Shown: positions 10,581 to 23,574 of the stretch, one piece after another
Layout of the letters: each line of letters starts with the position of its first letter
Numbering within the stretch: position 1 is the first letter of the stretch
From: Chondrosia reniformis
Taxonomy: Eukaryota; Porifera; Demospongiae; Chondrillida; Chondrillidae
DNA length: 64,000 bases
Assembly: GCA_947172415.1 (NCBI GenBank)
Contig: OX359196.1
Coordinates: forward strand, 4,466,501-4,530,500
Reading direction: 5' to 3'
Program-made: the position numbers and the translations under genes
Notes under the pieces: generated by a model
What the model was told of the DNA's origin: nothing
The model's input: the letters and a program-made list of their open reading frames with translations, nothing else
Database searches by the model: none

Positions 10581-13429
10581 ATGGCACTTTCAAAGCTTGA
10601 AATGACACTTGAGGATGTCAAAGTAGATGACCACATTCTGGGAAAAGGAGCTTATGGATTGGTCCTCTCAGCAGTGTGGAAAGGAGTGAATGTAGCAGCA
10701 AAGAAATTACACGACAATCTAATAGATGCAACTAGTGAACACAATGCAATTGAAGAGGCTTTCTTCAAGGAAGCTGAGAGAATGACAAAGTTGAGACACC
10801 CAAACATTGTACAGTGCTTTGGAATCTACAACAGTGGTCGCGTTCACATTATACTAGAGAGGATGCACTACAGCCTTTACCAGGTCCTGGCTAAAGAAAA
10901 GCACCAAGTAATAACAAAAGTTAGCCACTTTGCTCTCTCTGTTGCTTCTGCACTGCGCTACCTCCACGAACAGAAGCCACCTATAGCTCATAGAGATGTC
11001 ACTCCCAAAAATATTCTCTTCAACATTTGGGGTGATGCTAAGCTCTCAGATCTCGGAGTGTCCAAGCAGGTGTGGATGACAGGTTCTCAAATGAAGGCTA
11101 CCAAAGGACCTGGTAATCCCAAGTATATGCCTCCAGAAGTAGAAGGAGATTTCAACAAGGAGTATGCACGCTATGATCCTGTAAGGATAGATTCATTCTC
11201 CTTGGGTGTTGTCATGTTGGAGGCTTATTCTGGGGTAGACATCACACCAAGTAACCAGTTTCAGCCAAGCAAGGAGGCTCCAGGAAGGTATGACCGCATT
11301 CCTGAAGTCCAAAGAAGACAAGCCTGCTTCAAAGCCATTTCCTCAAATTGTGATTTGACAAATTTAATCTGCCAATGTATGCAAGATGACCCAAAGCAAC
11401 GCCCTACTGCCCTACAAATTCAACAGGAACTGGAGAGTATAAGAAAGCAAGGAACTAATGACACAAAGCAAACAAATGCCCAATCTTTAGATGAGAATGA
11501 GTATTACATATGTGTCTCTTCATCTACAGAACAGGTGAGAAGATTACAAAGGTTTGGAAAAGCTAAGCAAAGAATTACATAATCTAAAATGGTTTATGGC
11601 TCACATGTCATTTGCTATTACCTAAGTATATATATACGTATAGGCTGCTAAATGATTTATGTACTGTACATATTTATAGGAAGAGAAAGTAACCAAATCC
11701 GATGGGCCTCCATCGAGAAGAAATGCAATGGAAGTACACAGCAGGCCAAAGTTACCAAGCAAAACCAGCAAGCCAAAAAGTGAAAAATATGAGATTATCA
11801 GTGAATCTAAGAAAACATCTCAGGTAAAACAAGTTTCTGTAAAAGACGTTTCCAATGATACAAGATTTTTGATGATGTTTGACTGATTATAATTGCAGTA
11901 CTTGTGGTTTGATTATATTTGACTATTCATAAATTCTAGCAAATGTAAGAGAATTATAGATAGAAATTTATACATAGAGCAACTCTTACTTTCATCAGTT
12001 GCAAATTTTGCAGTTGTCTGCATGTGAGTCATGATACCAGTTTTACTCTGGACACGTAAATTACAGTGTTATAAATGTATGTAGTATCAAAGTCTTCAAA
12101 TGGAGGATGACAGTGGCTATACGGAGTTTACAGATGAATATGAATTAGACAATGAATTCCCAAACCCAATTTGTGATATTTATGATGATGTTCTTCAAAG
12201 GCCAAGAGGATCTTCTGATGCACAAAAAGCTACTCAGAAACCAATGAGGTTTCTCAAACGTGCACCAAACACCCACAATAAAATAAAACGAGCTCTACCA
12301 CCGCTACCAAGCCAAAATCCTGAGGATTCTGTTTATGAGGACATAGAAGAGGCCCCTAAACATTCCAGTCATTTAGGTGTGCTGAAAGTTACCAAGAAGT
12401 TTAGAGTGAGGAATACATAATAACAATATTAAAGAAAATAAGTATATATTTTATTATTTTAAATCTAATTTCACTATATTTATTCTTCATATTTTATATA
12501 CAGCGTGCAGGCTATTTATTTTGTAATGCAAATGAAATTGTGGTTACAGAAAATAAGTTTGCAACACCAGACATTCAAGTCAGGAACACAAAAGGTGAAG
12601 GTGGCTATGTTCCTGATAAGAAGTTGGAAACAGTTCATCCACGTAAGCAAGCAAGCTTATATAGTATGAGTTAACAGATAAAATTTGTAATTATCATATG
12701 GAAAGCAAGATTAAAAGTGCCTTAAAGAATAAATGTAAATGTATGTAAGCTATGTACATGTACACTTGATGATGTATTATTGGCCTGCATGTATATAAAC
12801 TCTATCTACAAATCTACAGTACAGTCACCGAGACCCATAGCTATACTGATACAACACAATACGTACGTATAAATATATGCAATATTTCTGCAGTTGATTT
12901 AAGCTGTAATCCTCAAACCAAAAAGGGCATCATAAACCACATTCTAACTTGTGGTGGAAAACTGAAGCTACAGGATGGGATTAGGAGCATGAAGATTCAC
13001 ATCAATCCTTCATCACTTGAAAAGGGGAATGTACAGAGCTTGTTAGATATGAACAATCGAGATGTTGTTGCAACAAAGGAATTCCAAGATAGTTGGTTTA
13101 CAATAGACCTCGGTGAACAACGATTGGTACAACTTGCTGGGTATTTCTTACAATGCTGTGAATTTGGGAGCTATGGAGTTCCAAAATCCTGGAAAGTGGA
13201 AATTTCACTTGACAAAAGAGACTGGAAACTTGTAGGCAAAGAGGAGAGAAAGATTCTTCCAAATATGGTGATAATGGGCAAAGTACAGAGTCAAACAATG
13301 GGTCGGTACATCAAATTTACCCAAATTAGCCCCAACTCTGCAAACAATAGCAAATTTTGTCTAAATGGGATAGAGCTCTTTGGTAGCCTATATACAGCAC
13401 TTGAAGAAGAAAGTGTTGTGGTGAATTAA
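10581..13429 (+). CDS. Protein kinase + SH3-like + discoidin (F5/8C-like) protein, copy C
   Basis: Five exons with the same phases as copy B: 10581-11534, 11680-11823, 12085-12405, 12504-12642, 12894-13429 (697 aa). The kinase exon is almost identical to copy B (VNVAAK, HRDVTPKN, DLG), as are the SH3-like and discoidin exons. Exon 2 and parts of exon 3 are clearly different: the linker has only one PLPSQ unit and a single VYEDI motif. The kinase should be catalytically competent, since the ATP Lys, HRD Asp and metal-binding Asp of DLG are present. Function unknown; the Tyr and Pro motifs suggest SH2/SH3 docking (inference). Tandem with B and D on the same strand. Confidence 0.85.
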
Positions 13430-13842
13430 CTGTAACATTTTACAAAACATACTTAATTGACTGGCATATAGCCAATTATGTTTTATGCTACTATATATAT
13501 ATACAGTACTTTCAACATTCTATTATATATAAATAGTCTATGCCACTATAGTTAAAGCATTTTTGGTCAGACATTATTTTGTATCTCTGTAATTATGTGT
13601 GTGCATTTAATATAATCTTTTGAAAGCTGATTAATATTCATTATATGAGATTTCTAATAATGGTGATCAGAAGATTAAGTTTCGTTTGATGAGATTCCCA
13701 AAAGAGAGTAACAGCACTATATGCATATATAATGAAAGGGACTTTCAAAGGGGATTCACCAATTACATAAGAATCTACATCCTGTACACCTTCATATATA
13801 AGGTATTACTCACTTTATAATTTAGCTAGTCAAATTCCAACA
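13430..13842. other. Short intergenic gap between paralogues C and D
   Basis: 413 bp, AT-rich, nothing recognised beyond its role as 3' flank of C and promoter region of D. Confidence 0.5.
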
Positions 13843-16800
13843 ATGTCTGCTAAAGTGTCCACATCCAGCTTACATGATCGTACTAGCCTCAGTGGCATTA
13901 CTATCAACTATTCCAAGATATTAGGAAGAGGAGCATATGGAGAAGTACACGAAGCTGATTGGATGGGAGTCAAAGTGGCTGCTAAGACCCTACACAATCT
14001 CCTCTTGGAAGAACAAACTGATTGGTTAAGGAATGGCTTTAGGGAAGAAAGTATACGTTTGCAACAGCTTAAACATCCGAATATTGTGGCTTGTTTTGGA
14101 ATAGTTAAGGACAGGAGGGATAGAAAAGAGGAAAGGCTTCATATAATCATGGAAATCCTCCATGAAAGTCTCAATGACTTAATGTCTAGGACAAGAGGTC
14201 CTTTCTCAGTGGCCCAAATTTGCATCATTGGTATAGACGTTTCCTCAGCTCTACGCTTTCTTCATGAGGGAGAGCAGCACGTTGCCCATAGGGACATCTC
14301 ACCCAAGAATATACTTCTTACAAGAGATGGCCGAGCTAAAATATCAGATTTAGGCGTGGCAAAGGAAATACAACAAATCAGTAAACCCATCAGTGCTACT
14401 ATGGCACCTGGCAACCCAAAATATATGCCTAAAGAAGCCCTTCACGGAGGCCATTACACACCATGTAAGCTTGATATCTTCTCTCTTGGAATTGTAACAC
14501 TAGAGTTATTTTCTGGAGAGAGTGCTGATACAACAGGTATACCTGATCATGAGCCCTGCAATTCATCACCAGATAAATTCACTTGGATTTCTGAGGAGAA
14601 AAGAAGGGGAAAATGCTTCCAAAAGTTGCCTAAAGATAGTGAGCTGACTCAACTCATAATAAAAAGCATTCACACTAATCCAGAGGAAAGGCATACAGCC
14701 TGTGAATTCCAGAGGGATCTTCGTGTCATTCAAGAACAACTTCCAAGTGAACAATTTATTCAAGGTGTATATGACAAGGTATGTAAATGACAACATGAAA
14801 GTTAGTGGTCTTTTTACACTCTATAGTTATTGTTTATCGATTTTCAATTGTGGCTGCCACTCTGATTAATATTCCCACTAGTAAGTGTATTCCTAAAGAT
14901 TTTTATGAAAAGGGTTATCTACTACTTTGGAGTAGGAAAGCCACTTCTGAGAATCAGATAATCACCTCTACCTAGCTAACCTCTTCCATATTGAATGCAG
15001 ACACTATACATATATCAACTATGAATATAATTAATTGTTTGTTTGTTTATTTTAGAATGGGAACCCAAAGACCAGATGTTGCTAAGAAACCCAATTTAGC
15101 TGACAGGAATCTTCCAAATGACATTAAGCAAACAAAGGTTTCAGTAGGAAGTCCCAGTACTGGCATCAGCAACACTACCCAACCTAAAAAGGTTAGTTAT
15201 GACAGATATATACTAGTACAGTTCTTGTTCTCTATATGACTTGCAATTGCAATTGCTTAGGTATAGTTAGCTTAGAATGCACCAGCCAGATTAATATTCA
15301 ATATCAGAGGATGACCTTTATGACCCCAAATACTGGACTAAAAGCACATTCTTACATAGCTTAAGCACTCTAGGCCTGCAGTTGTTTTACAGACATTGAT
15401 AAAGTACACAACTACTGATGATGATAAGAAGCAAGAAATCTTGATCACAGTATAAATTGATCCTCTTACTGTATATACATTATCAAACCTTTACTGTATA
15501 TTAAATCCATAAATTTAAAATACATACTATTTGTAAATCTCTAGTACACTCTATTATTACAGGAGCTGCAGGAAACTAAACCTAAAGTTTTACATGGTGT
15601 TTCTGTCCTCCCAACACAACCTTCTAAGCTGAGTCCAGCACCTTATCAAAAGGTAATTATACAAAGATATACACAATGTTTTATTCAAATAGTCAAATTT
15701 CCTACACCTATATATATATGTACTGTATATGCATATTCCAAATTATAATATTAATTCATATATGTTAAATGGTCCAGAAAATTTCCTTCTGAAATGGGTT
15801 GAGATTATAACTGAATATTTACGAGAGTAATCATGGAAAGTGAATATTAAACAGTACCATTCTTCATTGATAATTGCAGAAAGCCTGTGGAGAGTGCACG
15901 CTAATATTAATAGACATATATACGTAGTTTAAACCTTACTTATAACCTATCTGATACTGTATAGAAAAGTAGCAGTTGATACAAACAAATCCATGACCAG
16001 CTTATACTCTGAGATACACAAAGTACGTCTAAGCCAGTGCAAAGGCTAGAAATAATCACTGGAATACTACGCTTGACCAACCAAGTGACCGAAGTCTGAT
16101 CTTGGTTGGAAGACTGAAGTCCTATTAAATGGAAACCAATGATCGCCTCCCAGTCATCCAAGATGACTAAAATCATCAAAGAACCACAGACAGCTGTTTT
16201 GTCCTCATTAGGGCTCACCAGTATGGTATACTAATAAGGACGAAACAACTGTCTGTGGTATAGCCAACTGCATGTGCTTAGCTTAGGTACGTATATAGTT
16301 TCGAACAGTTAGGCACTGCATAGTGTAAACACTGATTATGCACTGATTATATACGTATACTGACACTGTATTATGGTGTATGTAGGACGATATGCAACAA
16401 ACTGATGAAGACGATGGGTATGAATATATTGACTCTGTTGATCAGGTAAATCACCACATTAATATCTCAGTAAATAGAAAACAGTCTATAAATGTTAACT
16501 TAGCTTCATATTGATGTCAACAATTTTTATATTAAAATGGTGTTTTACATTATATATCAGACATATATACGTACGTACATACTGTACATATACATACATA
16601 GTTACTACGTACGTACACATATGCCAATGATTAGAGCCTATGTTTAATATATTATCTATATATACTACTTAAAATAGGAACATCCAAATGGAAAGATCTC
16701 GGAAATTTCTCATACAGAAGTCACAAAAACTGATTTCAGAGAAGCCAACAGACCAGATCCTCCTAATCATAGTCCTCATAGGCCTCACAAAGCTCACAGA

Positions 16801-18788
16801 GAATCAGTGATTACAAATGTGAGCTTCCAATAAATTTGACATTATTTGTTAATAACTTTTCCCATGCAATTGCAATTGTGCACTTAATTATATGATAATA
16901 TATGCTGTATATACGTATATATATAAAAGATTTTAAAGCAAACATACCAAATATATACAGTATTGTCTCATCGTTCAACTCTGGATTTTACCCCGCCAAC
17001 TCATGTCTCCTGAGGAGAATGTTTTCTTTATTGTACCACTGGCTACTAAGTACCATATAATATTAGTGGTCTAAAAATTTAGCGATTCTGTGCTAGACTG
17101 CGCAGCTGCCAACTCACGATCGCCAAATTTAATTCCTTGCCAATATTTCCGGCTATACAGTATGTATGTATGGATTTTTGTATTATTTTATTTATAATCC
17201 CTATTTTTCCATATCATATACTACTTTGCTTATATGTACATGTAGTCACCTGCAGAAACCCGTCACATTTATGTAAATTGGAAAAACATGAATGGAATTT
17301 CCCCATCAGGATCACCTCAGTTAACAAAACATCCCGCAAGATCTGATCCAATCTCTTCTGGTTCACCCACTACCCAAACAAAATTACGTCAACCTTCAAT
17401 TCCTATGTATACTCAACAGTTGGATGCAATGTCCTTAAATGATCAGGACAATGATCTCACTTCTAATACTTACGAGCCAGTTAATCCAACAGTACAGGAG
17501 AAACTCCAAACTGTTCTTAGAGTTCAAAAGTCACAAAAGGGGGTAAGACAACAAGGCATTAATACTTGATAGAGGTTTAGATCATGCAATTGCCATGCAG
17601 AGTGTGTGAACATTCATTAGTGGGGTCCTTGAAACTCCTAAAGTCAAAAGCAGATACACTGTACTAAAAAGACCAACTACAATTATTGATAGATGGATGC
17701 ATGATATGATAGATTGATTTTTAGAATTTAATTAACATATTACTGAATCCCTTTTAGCCATATTTAATACATAAAATTCACAAATATCTTAGAAAAAGAA
17801 CACTCAGTCTGACAAAATTTCTTGCAATGCAAAAGAGTTATTGGTAGTTATTGAGGAAAATGGAAAGGGTTCCACAATGCGGGTGCGCAACACAAAAGGA
17901 GAAGAAGGCTATATTTCAGAAGATTATGTAGGACCAATAAGATCCAGTAAGTACAGTCACTGCAATATATATGTACGTATGTCTTGAGGTAATTATACGT
18001 ACATACAATATGTGACATCGTATTAGAAAATTTCATGGATAAATTGTAATGTTTGAAATACTCCCAGTAAGCATGCACAAGTATAGCTGTAGTACAATAC
18101 CAACAATCCCTGTAATGAAAATGTGAACTTTAATTAGCATTCATATATAGTAAAAGCTCCACAATATGCATCAATGATTCTAACAAATATATAATTTGTG
18201 TTTTTTTACTGTATACTTTTTATTGCATTTGTTATTTCTACAGTTTTGCTAGAATATCCTGAAAATAATTGTGGTTCCATAAATCTTGGCTGTGGTATTA
18301 TAAATCACATTGTCTCCAGTAAATCACTTAAGAAAATTAGCATAACATCTTCAGGAATATCTAGAGGACCTGTGGATAACCTCTTAAACATAAGAGATCC
18401 TGGCATTACAGTGACCAAGGAAGATGCGTCCTCAGACTCTTGGTTCATGTGGGATTTTCAAGTCCAGAGGATTCTGGCAATAACCGGGTACATGCTCATT
18501 TGTGAGGGCTTTGGGAGTTTTGGATTTCCTTGCCAGTGGAAAGTTGAAGCCTCCTTAGATGGAAGTCAATGGACCATTGTAAGCCAAGGAAGTGGCAATA
18601 GTGGTGAATGGCCATGGGTCTATCGTAATGCAGAGATACACAAATTAGCAAGATACACCAAGATAACTCAAATCGGAAAGAATTCTAAGTCCAATATGAA
18701 ATTTTGCCTTAGTGGAGTGGAGTTTTATGGCCAGCTCTATACAACTGTTGATGAAGAGTACAGTTCACTTCCTTTGGCTAAAGTTTAG
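13843..18788 (+). CDS. Protein kinase + SH3-like + discoidin (F5/8C-like) protein, copy D (diverged)
   Basis: Proposed exons: 13843-14778 (kinase), ~15056-15191, 15563-15652, 16386-16445, 16678-16818, 17321-17542, 17793-17946, 18244-18788. The kinase has GRGAYGEV at 28-35, Lys48 in VKVAAK, AHRDISPKN, a DLG motif and GNPKYMPKE. The linker is split over more exons than in B and C and holds acidic Tyr motifs (DDGYEYIDSVD). Exon 7 is the clearest SH3-like segment of the family (MRVRNTKGEEGYISEDYVGP). Exon 8 holds the discoidin-like domain (WKVEASLDG, FCLSGVEFYGQLY). The join of exon 1 to exon 2 is unresolved: exon 1 ends in phase 0 at an AAG|GTATGT donor, while the open frame of exon 2 begins one base after its acceptor, so a short exon or another acceptor has been missed. 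The other phases agree. Confidence 0.72.
16180..16260. repeat. Imperfect hairpin in an intron of copy D
   Basis: ACCACAGACAGCTGTTTTGT and its near reverse complement ending CTGTCTGTGGT flank a ~20-base loop. The arms are ~29 bp with about three mismatches. It may be the end pair of a small foldback element. Confidence 0.5.
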
Positions 18789-19608
18789 AATATTTAGGAA
18801 GAATCTACTCTAGCTGTTATTGGGTACAAACCCTAACAAACTGTAAAACATGTCTGAAACTTATGCATATGCAGCAATTATATAAGTGTCACAGGTATTG
18901 TGTATGTTTAATATATTGTTAATTAAGTTGACATTACATTAATTAAGGCTTCAGCCTTTCATACCGGAAAATAATCTATAACCCAGTAGTCGTGAAGATG
19001 GAAATGACCCCACAATGTGGTGTGCAATACTAAGGCTACATTTCATAAGAATATGAATAAGATCCAGATATTATACACACCATCACTGCAATACATATTA
19101 TATGCAGTATAATCACCAATTGAAATTTTTTGTATACGAATATACATACGTACGTATATATATACACGAGGGTCTCAATATCATAAGCTGACTCACATCA
19201 TTTGCAAGTGTTAAATATATCTGCACAATTTAATTGATAAAAAGTTACTTTTGGCTATGGGAATCAAACCTACAAATTAGCTCTCCTATAGGTATATCAA
19301 TTCGCTTATGAACCTTGACCAGATCAATTGCAAGCCAGACGACTATAATTCCTGAGGGACATCTTAAACAGTGGGATAGCTCTCGTATACGTATATCAGT
19401 GGGATAGCTCTCGTATATATCAGTGGGATAGCTCTCGTATATATCAGTGGGATACTAGTCACCATCAACCACAGGAAAGTCGAATTAAATCTATGACTAA
19501 TATAATAATCAGACCACTATAGTTTAATGGTTGCATAAATACATGGAAATCAAATCAAATAATTGATTGAATTAATTGATGAATAGCTATAACAAAACGA
19601 TAGAGCAA
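18789..19608. other. Intergenic between copy D and the SETD6-like 3' end
   Basis: AT-rich. Around 18990-19090 is a weak echo of the SH3-like exon of copy D (matching words around CCACAATG and AAGATCCAG), probably a small decayed duplicate. A short minisatellite lies at 19376-19455. No gene seen. Confidence 0.45.
19376..19455. repeat. Minisatellite, about 24-28 bp unit
   Basis: Three units of GTGGGATAGCTCTCGTATA followed by a partial fourth. The first unit is a few bases longer because of an extra CGTA. Confidence 0.8.
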
Positions 19609-22600
19609 TTAATTGTGAAAATCACATTTCTCAAGTTTTTCAATTAAGGCTAGTAGACACTTTTGCTGTCCATGGCAAGTAATAGCAGCCATTTTTTCAT
19701 GAGCTGTAGCAAGAGTACCTTTTATAGCTTTCTCTGTGACTTCAAATGTTTCAGGAAACAAAAATAGCATCTTCTGAACAAGGCTAAATATTAATGATGG
19801 TACCGGTTGTATCATTGATTCATCCCACAAATACATTATTATACACAATGCACTGTATGTACATATATACTTCTGGCCTATTTTACAGAAAACTACTTTT
19901 ATGTAATTTCTGTTAACTTGTAAATAGTAACAACATAACAATTCACTGAGGATTGATGTACATACATACAGTACATACCTGCTCAAAACCTCAAGTTCTT
20001 TCTTTCTTAAGTTTTCAAAAGCATTTGCAGGTGAGTTGTCCTTACTATCTCCTCTGCAAACACCATCATCTTGAAGGTCATCTAGCTCGGTTGAACAGTG
20101 GCTTGAATTATCATCTTCCTCTTTACAACTGTTCTTCTGAAGATCTTCCAATTTAGCTTCAAATTCATTTCTATCCACCAGCAGTAGCTGTCATAGTGAT
20201 GATAACCATATCATATACGTAAATGTACATGAAAGACATTCAGAGCTAACTAGCATATAGATTCAATTTTGTTTGAAATAAATGATAACCAATTATAGGT
20301 AGTTATAGATTATAAAATGGATTCAACCAAGGCATCAAAAGATGTATCCAAGTAGCATGCAGAGCAATGGCAGCTTTAGCAGCCCTGGGCTGTTACTTCT
20401 TTTTAATTTGTTGCTGTTTGGAGCTTGTGGTTTGATTACGTAGTTTTTAGATCATTTAAGTGCATTTACGTAGGTACATACGTACGTACATATTGAATCT
20501 ATATATACACAAAAGAACCCAATACATGCATTCCCAGCAGTACTTTTATTAACTGTAGTATCTCCTCATCAACAATTCCATCAAGGTTGACTTCAAATAT
20601 ATCTTTGTTGCTGTATTGATCCTTTTTACATAAAAATATATATATAGGTCAACGCTTTTTAATATAAAGCATAGTCACCACAATGATATAAATACATATA
20701 CATATATGTATTTCTTACGTAGGTACACGACATACATACTTATATAGCATTTAACTACTGTTGAAGTACTAAGCAAGTAAATCTTGCTAACCAATGTTCT
20801 TATTGTTTATGTGTATAGAGAGTGCTTATTTAAACTAATTTGTATAATAGGGAGGCAATAACATAAATTAGAATGCACTGCAAGACACATAAATTAGTTG
20901 TCTTTGGAATGCATAAAAGCTGCTTCCCACATATTTTATCCTCTTAATGAATGTACAGGGCACATGTATAAATGCTTACTGCAGCAGTCAGTGCTTTCCA
21001 TCTTTCATTAACATCTTTCAATGTCTTCTTACTGCCACCCTCTTTCACTTGATCAACAATGGACAGTACAGGTACATACGCCTAACATAGAGCACTCAAA
21101 TCAGGTACATATTCCTATCATATACGTATATACATTATATATTTCAGCTCCTACATATAGTATATCCACCATAAATTACAAATACGTAACAGGCTAATAA
21201 TTCTGAAGCCAACTACTAGAGCTACTATATATGGCTTACAACATCAAAGGGGTTCTTCATATCTGAGAATCCATACATTTGTAGTAAGCTTGTGTTAGAG
21301 TGTCTACCATATGTGTTCATCACCTCCTCACCCTAAAAGGAGACCATTAGTTCACACAAGCATAATTAATAAGTAAAGGCTAGTTATAGCATATTAAGTT
21401 CAATAACTGTAAGTTTATTGCATGTCAAATAATTCATAACAGTTTGACATAAAAGTTCGTATACAGAATACAATCACAGTGGAACCTCACTTCAAAACTA
21501 TTACAGGGAATGGCAAAAGTGTTCTGATTTATAAAACACAATATATGGGCAAACCTATACTCTAAATATTCACAGTAAATTGATTATTAATTACGTAGTA
21601 TACAAATAGAGAAAAAACAATACAAGAGAATTCCCATTATATATAAAAGAAGTAGTAAAAGGGACTAAAAGATGGGCCTTACGTAAGGTTCTACTGAATA
21701 TATGAGTTGCATCCAAAAGTGTAGACTATCAATCTAGTTAATCGGAAGACACTATGTAAATACTGTACCTACCTTCTTAATTCTTCTTACAGCCACGAGT
21801 CTGAGGTAGTCATTATGAAAACTCAATTCAGCATGATGATCATAGTGATGATTCAAAAGGTCTATGACTGGCACCATCATGGTTCTCTGAAGCAGTTCAG
21901 AGTACACTTCAGAGTCGTCACTCTCTGCGTCATGTTCATCAGTAAAACTATATGACATTACAAAACTGACCAGCTTCTGGAAAAGTTGAAAACTAATCAG
22001 TTTTTTACTGCAGAGCAAGTGAAAAAGGCAATACTCCAGTACCTTAGATTTAAAAGTTGGTTAGATTTAATTTTTAGACTAATTAAGCTTACTAATCTAC
22101 TGCAGCAAACCCAATGTCTGAACATTAGATTGGCTGAAACATGAAACAGTGAATAATCTCATTAGGTCACTGTATAGGGAGTGAAAAGGATAGGCAATTC
22201 TGGCATGATTCTAGACTTCCATAGCTTAAAACTATGTACAATGAATACATATCATACAAGACTATCACCAGTAATGTTTCAGTCTCCCATCTCATTTCAT
22301 CTCAAATACGCTCAAGAGAGACTACAAACTCTGTCTTTAGATGCTCTAAAAGTCAATAGATGATCTTTTCAAAAGATTTAGTACATCCTAATGAGGTGCA
22401 TATGTAGTACATACATTCAGTACATTCAGTGTATTATATACTCTATGTAGCTGTCACCTACGCAAACATATCAGGATGTCTCTCCATGAAAGGTTTCACT
22501 ACTATCTCATAATCTTTCCGAATGTTCTCTAGATCATCCTCAATTCTGGACAAGAGGCTTGTTCCTGTCAGTAACCTCTCTCTTTCCATTTTACTCCACA

Positions 22601-23118
22601 TCATAGGAGGCTCCAAGCTCTCAGGATTTGGTACAAGTTGGAGATAGTGGAACCACTTGCCCTCATCTTCCTAAGTAGTATATAGTGAAACACTGACACT
22701 TTTAGAGTACTGGTATCCCTAGTATTCCACATACATATATAGTTTTAGTGGTATCCCTAGTATTCCACATATATAGTTTTAGTGGTATCCCTAGTATTCC
22801 ACATACATATATAGTTTTAGTGGTATCCCTAGTATTCCACATATATAGTTTTAGTGGTGCTATGAATGTGAAGTGCACAACAAAGTCTACCTTTTTGGGC
22901 CATTCAAACAAGAGTGCTAACAGCAGGGGGATCCAGTCACTCTTGTCCCTCATACACTTTTTGAACTCCTTATCTGTTTCCATGGCAGCCACAATATTAC
23001 TGTTGTGAGCAGACAAGACTGCATGTCTTGGGATGAGAGCCAGTTCCTCTCCTTCTTGGATATCCTCAGTAGCCAGCATTCCAATATTGGCACAGGAGCT
23101 CCTTCGAGACAGTATCAC
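19609..23118 (-). CDS. SETD6: SETD6-like lysine methyltransferase, exons 2-9
   Basis: Exons in coding order: 23118-22891, 22670-22462, 22007-21773, 21332-21240, 21081-20980, 20621-20526, 20187-19979, 19783-19609 (stop TAA 19611-19609). All phases agree. Exon 2 starts the SET domain (IGMLATEDIQEGEELALIPR). Exon 3 has the EPPMMW...RLLTGT...PFMERHPD pattern of SETD6. Exon 4 carries the catalytic core motif MVPVIDLLNHH and exon 5 NTYGRH...LLQMYGF, the SETD6 N-T-Y-G signature. The remainder is Rubisco-LSMT-like substrate-binding sequence with an acidic insert. SETD6 monomethylates lysines such as RELA Lys310 in vertebrates. Exon 2 begins in phase 0 with VILSRR and needs an upstream exon: the best candidate is 41150-41413, giving 536 residues in total (human 473). 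An in-frame ATG at 23181 could provide an alternative short start. Confidence 0.85.
22712..22855. repeat. Alternating tandem repeat (38 + 34 bp units) in a SETD6 intron
   Basis: GGTATCCCTAGTATTCCACA starts four units whose lengths alternate 38, 34, 38, 34, so the higher-order unit is 72 bp repeated twice. The difference is one ACAT step before ATATAGTTTTAGT. Confidence 0.9.
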
Positions 23119-23574
23119 CTTGACACATATACGTATATATACCTTATTCAGTATACCAGTATTCAAATACGTATACTGCATGTATATACTTAATAGCTGA
23201 AAAAATTGGTGGGAATAAAATTTGCCAAAATCCTGGCTAGCTGATTGTATGATGTTTGTTCATTCATAAATAAATATATATATAATATATACATATATAT
23301 ACAGTGCAAGTTACAATATACTAAGGTAATCTAATATAAATAAATAATTAAATAATATATAATATTAGATATACTGTTGGTGGTTTATAATTGGGTGGTT
23401 GACTCTCTAAATATAACCAAATCACTAAAATGCATTCTCCACCAACATCAGTAGAAACGTATGTTACATATATGTAGTGCAAGTTTTAAAATGCTCTAAC
23501 TCCTGAGATATGTACACGTACGTAGCTACAATCAAGTTAAATATCACTGCACTGTATTGCATTGTCACCACAAA

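Noticed and set aside
15940-16218. Minus-strand 92-codon frame in an intron of kinase copy D
   Set aside because: Overlaps the hairpin repeat and resembles no known protein; composition fits noncoding DNA.
19255-19320. tRNA-like B-box (GGTTTGATTCCC on the minus strand)
   Set aside because: No matching A-box, acceptor stem or anticodon arm at the right spacing.
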